From NCBI RefSeq assembly GCF_007065885.1, contig NZ_CP041409.1, positions 1,907,501 to 1,971,500 on the forward strand: 64,000 nt of DNA. The letters are read 5' to 3'. The position numbers were made by a program, and so were the translations under genes. Source of the stretch: Altererythrobacter sp. TH136 (GTDB lineage Bacteria > Pseudomonadota > Alphaproteobacteria > Sphingomonadales > Sphingomonadaceae). This document shows positions 60,621-64,000 of the stretch, one piece after another. Numbering within the stretch: the stretch's first letter is position 1; the number at the start of each line of letters is the position of its first letter. The notes under the pieces are model-generated. The model ran no database searches and was not told the origin of the DNA. It saw nothing but the letters and a program-made list of their open reading frames with translations.

Positions 60621-60643
60621 TCGTCGCGGACACGCGCGAGATG

Positions 60644-60680
60644 AAGCCCCGCCGGAGCGATCCGGCGGGGCTTTTCTTTT
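60644..60680 (+). terminator. Intrinsic terminator of rpoBC
   Basis: A 13-bp perfect stem (60644-60656 with 60661-60673; AAGCCCCGCCGGA and its complement) has the tetraloop GCGA and is followed by TTCTTTT. It starts 23 bases after the rpoC stop. Confidence 0.93.
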
Positions 60681-60709
60681 GCCGCGCCCCGGCGCACCTT
60701 GCCGCGGTC

Positions 60710-61243
60710 ATGCGACTCCCGATCGTCTTGTTTTCCAGCGCGGTGCTGGCCTCGTGCGCTCCCGACGGGGCGCCCACGCCAACCCCAGTGTCCGACAACG
60801 CGAACCGGCCCGAATCCACCGGCGCCGCCGCGCCCCCGGCCGCGTCCCCCGCATCTTCCCCCGCCGCTGCACCGGCAACCGCCCTGGTGACGAGCCTGGC
60901 GGGCGAATGGCGGGTCGCGGGCATCGACGGCGCGGACTTCAACGAGCCGGTGGGACTGGCCTTGAGCGGCAACGCGGACGAACTCTGGTGGGAGCCGCGC
61001 TGTGCCCGCTTCATTCGCAGCTATCGTATCAGCGGGACCGGCATCCAGTTTGGCCCCCCGGCTGGCGCGGGCCCGCCGCCGCCGCCAGGCACGCCGCCCG
61101 AACCGGTGTGCACGATCGGACTGTTGCCGCGGTTGCCCCACGTTATGCGCGCGCTGGACGCGGCGACCACCGTGGTCCGGACCGAGCAGAATGGAGTGCT
61201 GATTTCAGGCGGCGGTCACAGCCTGCTGTTGTTCTCGCAGTAG
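60710..61243 (+). CDS. Lipoprotein with META/HslJ-like domain
   Basis: The 177-residue protein has a lipobox at the signal end (LFSSAVLASC, Cys near residue 14), then a low-complexity Pro/Ala/Ser linker (about 20-60). The folded part begins with SLAGEWRVAGIDGADFN and continues with LALSGNADELWWEPRCARF, which resembles the META domain (HslJ-type) found in outer-membrane-linked proteins. A proline stretch (GPPPPPGTPPEP) interrupts the C-terminal half, and two cysteines could pair. The function is unknown. ATG 60710 is chosen over the upstream frame start at 60641, which lies in the rpoC terminator. Confidence 0.7.
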   Translation: MRLPIVLFSSAVLASCAPDGAPTPTPVSDNANRPESTGAAAPPAASPASSPAAAPATALVTSLAGEWRVAGIDGADFNEPVGLALSGNADELWWEPRCARFIRSYRISGTGIQFGPPAGAGPPPPPGTPPEPVCTIGLLPRLPHVMRALDAATTVVRTEQNGVLISGGGHSLLLFSQ

Positions 61244-61274
61244 CGGCGAAACCGCCGGCTGCACCGCGCGGGCG

Positions 61275-61715
61275 TCAGGCCTGGTGCACGCTCTCTTCTT
61301 GTGCCGCGACCGCCCGGCCATAGCTGGCGCTGTCGACCATCTCGTAATAACGGATCGCGCGGTCCTGCCAGACGGTCCACACGTCGATCTTGGGCGTTTC
61401 CAGCGTGCGCAAGGTCCGGCGGTGGCGCCAGTGGACGCGGCCGATCCATACCACCCTGTCGCCTTCGGACACGATCGCCTCGGTCTTGCTCGAAAGCATT
61501 TCCCAGCTTTCCGCCAGCGCCGTCCAGTACCCGATCACCGCCGCTTTGCCGCTGAACGGACCGCTGACCGAATCGCAGGGAAAGGCGCGTTCCAGCACCG
61601 AGTGGAACTCGATCGCCTGGTCCATGAGGTCGAAGAAGGAGGCGGGGGTGGTGCCGCGGCTCTCGCCCCATTGATCGTAGGCAGCGGCGAGGCGCTGCCG
61701 GAATTGTTCGTACAC
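61275..61715 (-). CDS. NTF2-like (SnoaL-type) protein
   Basis: The protein, about 146 residues from GTG 61715, resembles the nuclear transport factor 2 superfamily: an N-terminal helix with FRQRLAAAYDQWGESRG, SFFDLMDQAIEFHSVLERAFP, and later beta strands such as EAIVSEGDRVVWIGRVHWRHR and KIDVWTVWQDRAIRYYEMVD. NTF2-like folds serve as small enzymes or binding proteins; the role cannot be predicted. The start is uncertain; the frame stays open to 61895, which would overlap the argB leader. Confidence 0.72.
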   Translation of the reverse strand: MYEQFRQRLAAAYDQWGESRGTTPASFFDLMDQAIEFHSVLERAFPCDSVSGPFSGKAAVIGYWTALAESWEMLSSKTEAIVSEGDRVVWIGRVHWRHRRTLRTLETPKIDVWTVWQDRAIRYYEMVDSASYGRAVAAQEESVHQA

Positions 61716-61863
61716 TTGCTGACCCGTGCTCTTTTTTCTTGCGGCGGGCCCTATCCATATTGGGGAGGCCGGGCAACCCGGACGCTTTCCCTTGTGCCGC
61801 GCAGTCGCTAAGCGCGCGAAGCATGCCGCCTCCCGCCCCTTCCAGCGTTGCCAAGGACAAACG

Positions 61864-62760
61864 ATGACCGGCGAGACCCACACCACGTTGGCCAAGGCCG
61901 AAGTGCTGATCGAGGCGCTGCCCTATCTGCAGCGCTACGCCGGCCGCACCTTCGTGGTGAAATACGGCGGCCACGCGATGGGCGATCCGGCCGCCGCGCG
62001 CGATTTTGCGGAAGACATCGTGCTGCTAAAAGCGGTCGGCATCAACCCGGTGGTGGTCCACGGCGGCGGGCCGCAGATCGGGGCGATGCTCAAGAAACTG
62101 GGGGTCGAGAGCACGTTCGTCGACGGGTTGCGGGTCACCGACAAGGCGACTGCCGAAGTGGCCGAGATGGTCCTGTCGGGTGCGATCAACAAGGAACTGG
62201 TCGGCTGGATCGCGCAGGCCGGCGGCAAGGCGCTGGGCGTGTCGGGCAAGGATGGCGGCCTGGTCACCGCAACCAAGGTCACGCGCACGGTGACCGATCC
62301 CGACAGCCGCATCGAACAGGCGGTCGACCTGGGCTTCGTGGGTGAACCGGCGACGGTGGACACCGCCCTGATCGATACCGCAGTGTCTGCGGGGATGATC
62401 CCGGTGATCGCTCCCATCGGCGCGGGCGCGGGCGGCGAGACCTTCAATATCAACGCCGATACGATGGCCGGCGCGATCGCGGCGGCGCTGGGCGCGGCGC
62501 GGTTGTTCCTGCTGACCGACGTGCCGGGCGTGCTGGGCAAGGACGGGACCCTGCTGGCGGATCTCACGCCGGCGGATGTCGCCGCGCTGCTGGACGACGG
62601 GACCATCACCGGCGGGATGATCCCCAAGCTGGAGACCTGCGTGAAGGCGGTGGAGGCTGGCTGCGAGGCGGCGGTGGTGCTCGACGGCCGGGTGCCGCAT
62701 GCGATGCTGCTGGAATTCTTCACCGCTACCGGCGTCGGTACGCTGATCCATGCGGCTTAG
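61864..62760 (+). CDS. argB: Acetylglutamate kinase
   Basis: The 298-residue enzyme phosphorylates N-acetylglutamate in arginine synthesis. The amino-acid-kinase motifs are [48 protein letters not shown], and [16 protein letters not shown] 61864 has AAGGA 7 bases upstream. Other arg genes are not in the window. It is followed 76 bases later by yggT. Confidence 0.96.
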   Translation: MTGETHTTLAKAEVLIEALPYLQRYAGRTFVVKYGGHAMGDPAAARDFAEDIVLLKAVGINPVVVHGGGPQIGAMLKKLGVESTFVDGLRVTDKATAEVAEMVLSGAINKELVGWIAQAGGKALGVSGKDGGLVTATKVTRTVTDPDSRIEQAVDLGFVGEPATVDTALIDTAVSAGMIPVIAPIGAGAGGETFNINADTMAGAIAAALGAARLFLLTDVPGVLGKDGTLLADLTPADVAALLDDGTITGGMIPKLETCVKAVEAGCEAAVVLDGRVPHAMLLEFFTATGVGTLIHAA

Positions 62761-62836
62761 GCCGTATTGCCCGGTTGATACACCCCGCTGCGCTGGCTAG
62801 AGCAACCTTGCAACCCTCCACATCCTTGAGGAACCG

Positions 62837-63118
62837 ATGGACGTCCTGATCGACATTTTCATGATGCTCGCCAACGCGGCGAACATGCTCGTGATCATCT
62901 GGTTCATCATCGGGCTGCTGTTCAGCTTCAACGTGATCGGACGCGACAACACCTTCTTTGTCGCGGTGCACGATGCCATCGCCCGGTTGTTCGAGCCGAT
63001 CCTGCGCCCGATCCGCCGCCTGCTGCCGGATACCGGCGCGATCGATTTCTCGCCGATGGTCCTGCTGCTGCTGATCTACGCGATCATCATCGTGCTCGAG
63101 AGCGTCCGGGGCGTCTGA
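62837..63118 (+). CDS. YggT-family membrane protein
   Basis: The 93-residue protein has two hydrophobic helices (about 6-36 and 72-90) with the YggT signature between them ([25 protein letters not shown]). Members are small inner-membrane proteins linked to cell-envelope or division functions in some species; the role here is unknown. GAGGAA lies before ATG 62837. Its stop overlaps the folD start by one base (TGATG), so they are translationally coupled. Confidence 0.9.
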   Translation: MDVLIDIFMMLANAANMLVIIWFIIGLLFSFNVIGRDNTFFVAVHDAIARLFEPILRPIRRLLPDTGAIDFSPMVLLLLIYAIIIVLESVRGV

Positions 63119-64000
63119 TGGCCGCCGAGGTCATCGACGGAAAAGCATTCGCGGCCCGCCTGCGCGAGCGGGTCGCCGCAGCGGCCGCCGCGTTCGAACA
63201 GCAGGCAGGGCGCAAGGCGGGGCTCGCGGTGGTCCTCGTGGGCGACGATCCGGCCAGCCAGGTCTATGTCGCATCCAAGGGCAACGCGACGCTTGCTGCC
63301 GGCATGGCGAGCTTCGAACACCGGGTCCCGGCAGACATCGCGCAGGCCGAGCTTGAGGCGCTCGTCCGCCGGCTGAACGCCGATCCGGCGGTCGACGGCA
63401 TCCTGGTCCAGCTGCCGCTTCCGGCCGCGCTCGACGACCAGGCGGTGATCGCGCTGATCGATCCGGCGAAGGACGTGGACGGGCTGACCGATCCCAATAT
63501 CGCCGCGCTCGCCAACCAGCGGCCGGGCCTGTTTCCGTGCACGCCGTTCGGCTGCATGTTGCTGCTGCAGGATCGGCTGGGCGATCTGTCGGGCAAGGAC
63601 GCGGTGGTGATCGGCCGCTCGCAGCTGGTGGGGCGACCGATGGCGCAGCTGTTGGTCAACGCCAACGCCACCGTGACGGTCGCGCACAGCCGCACCCAAG
63701 ACCTTGCCGACGTGGTCCGCCGGGCCGACATCGTGGTCGCCGCGGTCGGCCGGCCGGAAATGGTCCGCGCGGACTGGATCAGGCCGGGCGCGGCGGTAAT
63801 CGACGTCGGCATCAACCGGCTCCCTCCCGCCGAGGGCGAGGCGAGGGGACGGCTGGTCGGGGATGTGGCATTTGCCGAAGCGAGCGAAGTCGCCGGGTCG
63901 ATCACCCCGGTGCCGGGCGGGGTCGGCCCGATGACCATCGCCGTGCTGTTGCGCAACACGATCGTCGCCGCGCATCGCATCGCAGGTATCCCGGCGCCGG
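63118..64000 (+). CDS. folD: Bifunctional methylenetetrahydrofolate dehydrogenase/cyclohydrolase (3' end cut by window)
   Basis: The frame from ATG 63118 is open to the last base, so at least 294 residues are visible and the stop lies outside. It interconverts methylene-, methenyl- and formyl-THF with NADP. Motifs are complete: [12 protein letters not shown] (catalytic Lys), [44 protein letters not shown] (Rossmann) and [15 protein letters not shown]. Family members are about 285-300 residues, so only a few residues are missing. It overlaps yggT by one base. Confidence 0.95.
   Translation, partial: MAAEVIDGKAFAARLRERVAAAAAAFEQQAGRKAGLAVVLVGDDPASQVYVASKGNATLAAGMASFEHRVPADIAQAELEALVRRLNADPAVDGILVQLPLPAALDDQAVIALIDPAKDVDGLTDPNIAALANQRPGLFPCTPFGCMLLLQDRLGDLSGKDAVVIGRSQLVGRPMAQLLVNANATVTVAHSRTQDLADVVRRADIVVAAVGRPEMVRADWIRPGAAVIDVGINRLPPAEGEARGRLVGDVAFAEASEVAGSITPVPGGVGPMTIAVLLRNTIVAAHRIAGIPAP

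Overview
This 64 kb window is a GC-rich, densely packed chromosomal segment of an alphaproteobacterium, most likely Sphingomonadales and probably Erythrobacteraceae-like. The assignment rests on a MipZ division-site ATPase, the petABC cytochrome bc1 operon, class II (GlpX) fructose bisphosphatase, a tonB-exbB-exbD-exbD operon, a large TonB-dependent receptor, and an inositol-monophosphatase-type HisN. This is inferred from gene content only. I see no prophage, insertion sequence, CRISPR array, integrase or rRNA operon, so this is core chromosome with a few accessory patches.

Layout. 1-5.1 kb: the end of pepN, pgeF, petABC and apt, then tRNA-Gly(UCC). 5.2-12 kb: panC and mipZ (divergent), a membrane-anchored J-domain protein, phosphomannomutase/phosphoglucomutase, a half-size cation transporter, and a ligase-associated DEXH helicase. 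12-15 kb (minus strand): tonB-exbB-exbD1-exbD2. 15-24.5 kb: metabolic genes (hom, glpX, prs, hisN) mixed with secreted proteins of unknown role, a membrane sulfatase-like enzyme and a DUF202 protein. 24.6-31.2 kb: a translation block (rpmI-rplT, pheST, an SDR gene, prfC). 31.2-34.9 kb (minus strand): a two-component system preceded by a secreted EF-hand protein, then cupin and VOC genes. 34.9-45 kb: two divergent peptidases, a thioesterase, tRNA-Leu(GAG), a histidine phosphatase, nnrD, putA and a TetR regulator. 45-49 kb: a TonB-dependent receptor, dcd and a PAP2 phosphatase. 48.9-60.6 kb: rplJL on the minus strand and rpoBC on the plus strand, separated by a lipoprotein gene and a small XRE/DUF2975 operon. 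60.7-64 kb: a lipoprotein, an NTF2-like protein, argB, yggT and the start of folD, which runs off the window.

How genes work together. The TonB/ExbB/ExbD proteins would energise outer-membrane receptors such as the one at 45-47.5 kb, whose promoter carries a candidate operator for the divergent TetR regulator. The EF-hand protein, response regulator and histidine kinase form a probable operon. rpmI-rplT, rplJL, rpoBC, pheST and prfC supply the gene-expression machinery.

Most notable observations: (1) an operon of a 40-residue membrane peptide, a DUF2975 membrane protein and a small XRE regulator, with TATCG-type repeats placed on its own promoter; (2) rpoBC separated from and divergent to rplJL, with its own good promoter and a terminator-like hairpin in its leader; (3) two adjacent paralogous exported proteins sharing four cysteines and a GCFIxPCPxPMP signature; (4) a sulfatase-like enzyme with a degenerate Asp-rich metal-binding-like segment before its catalytic domain.
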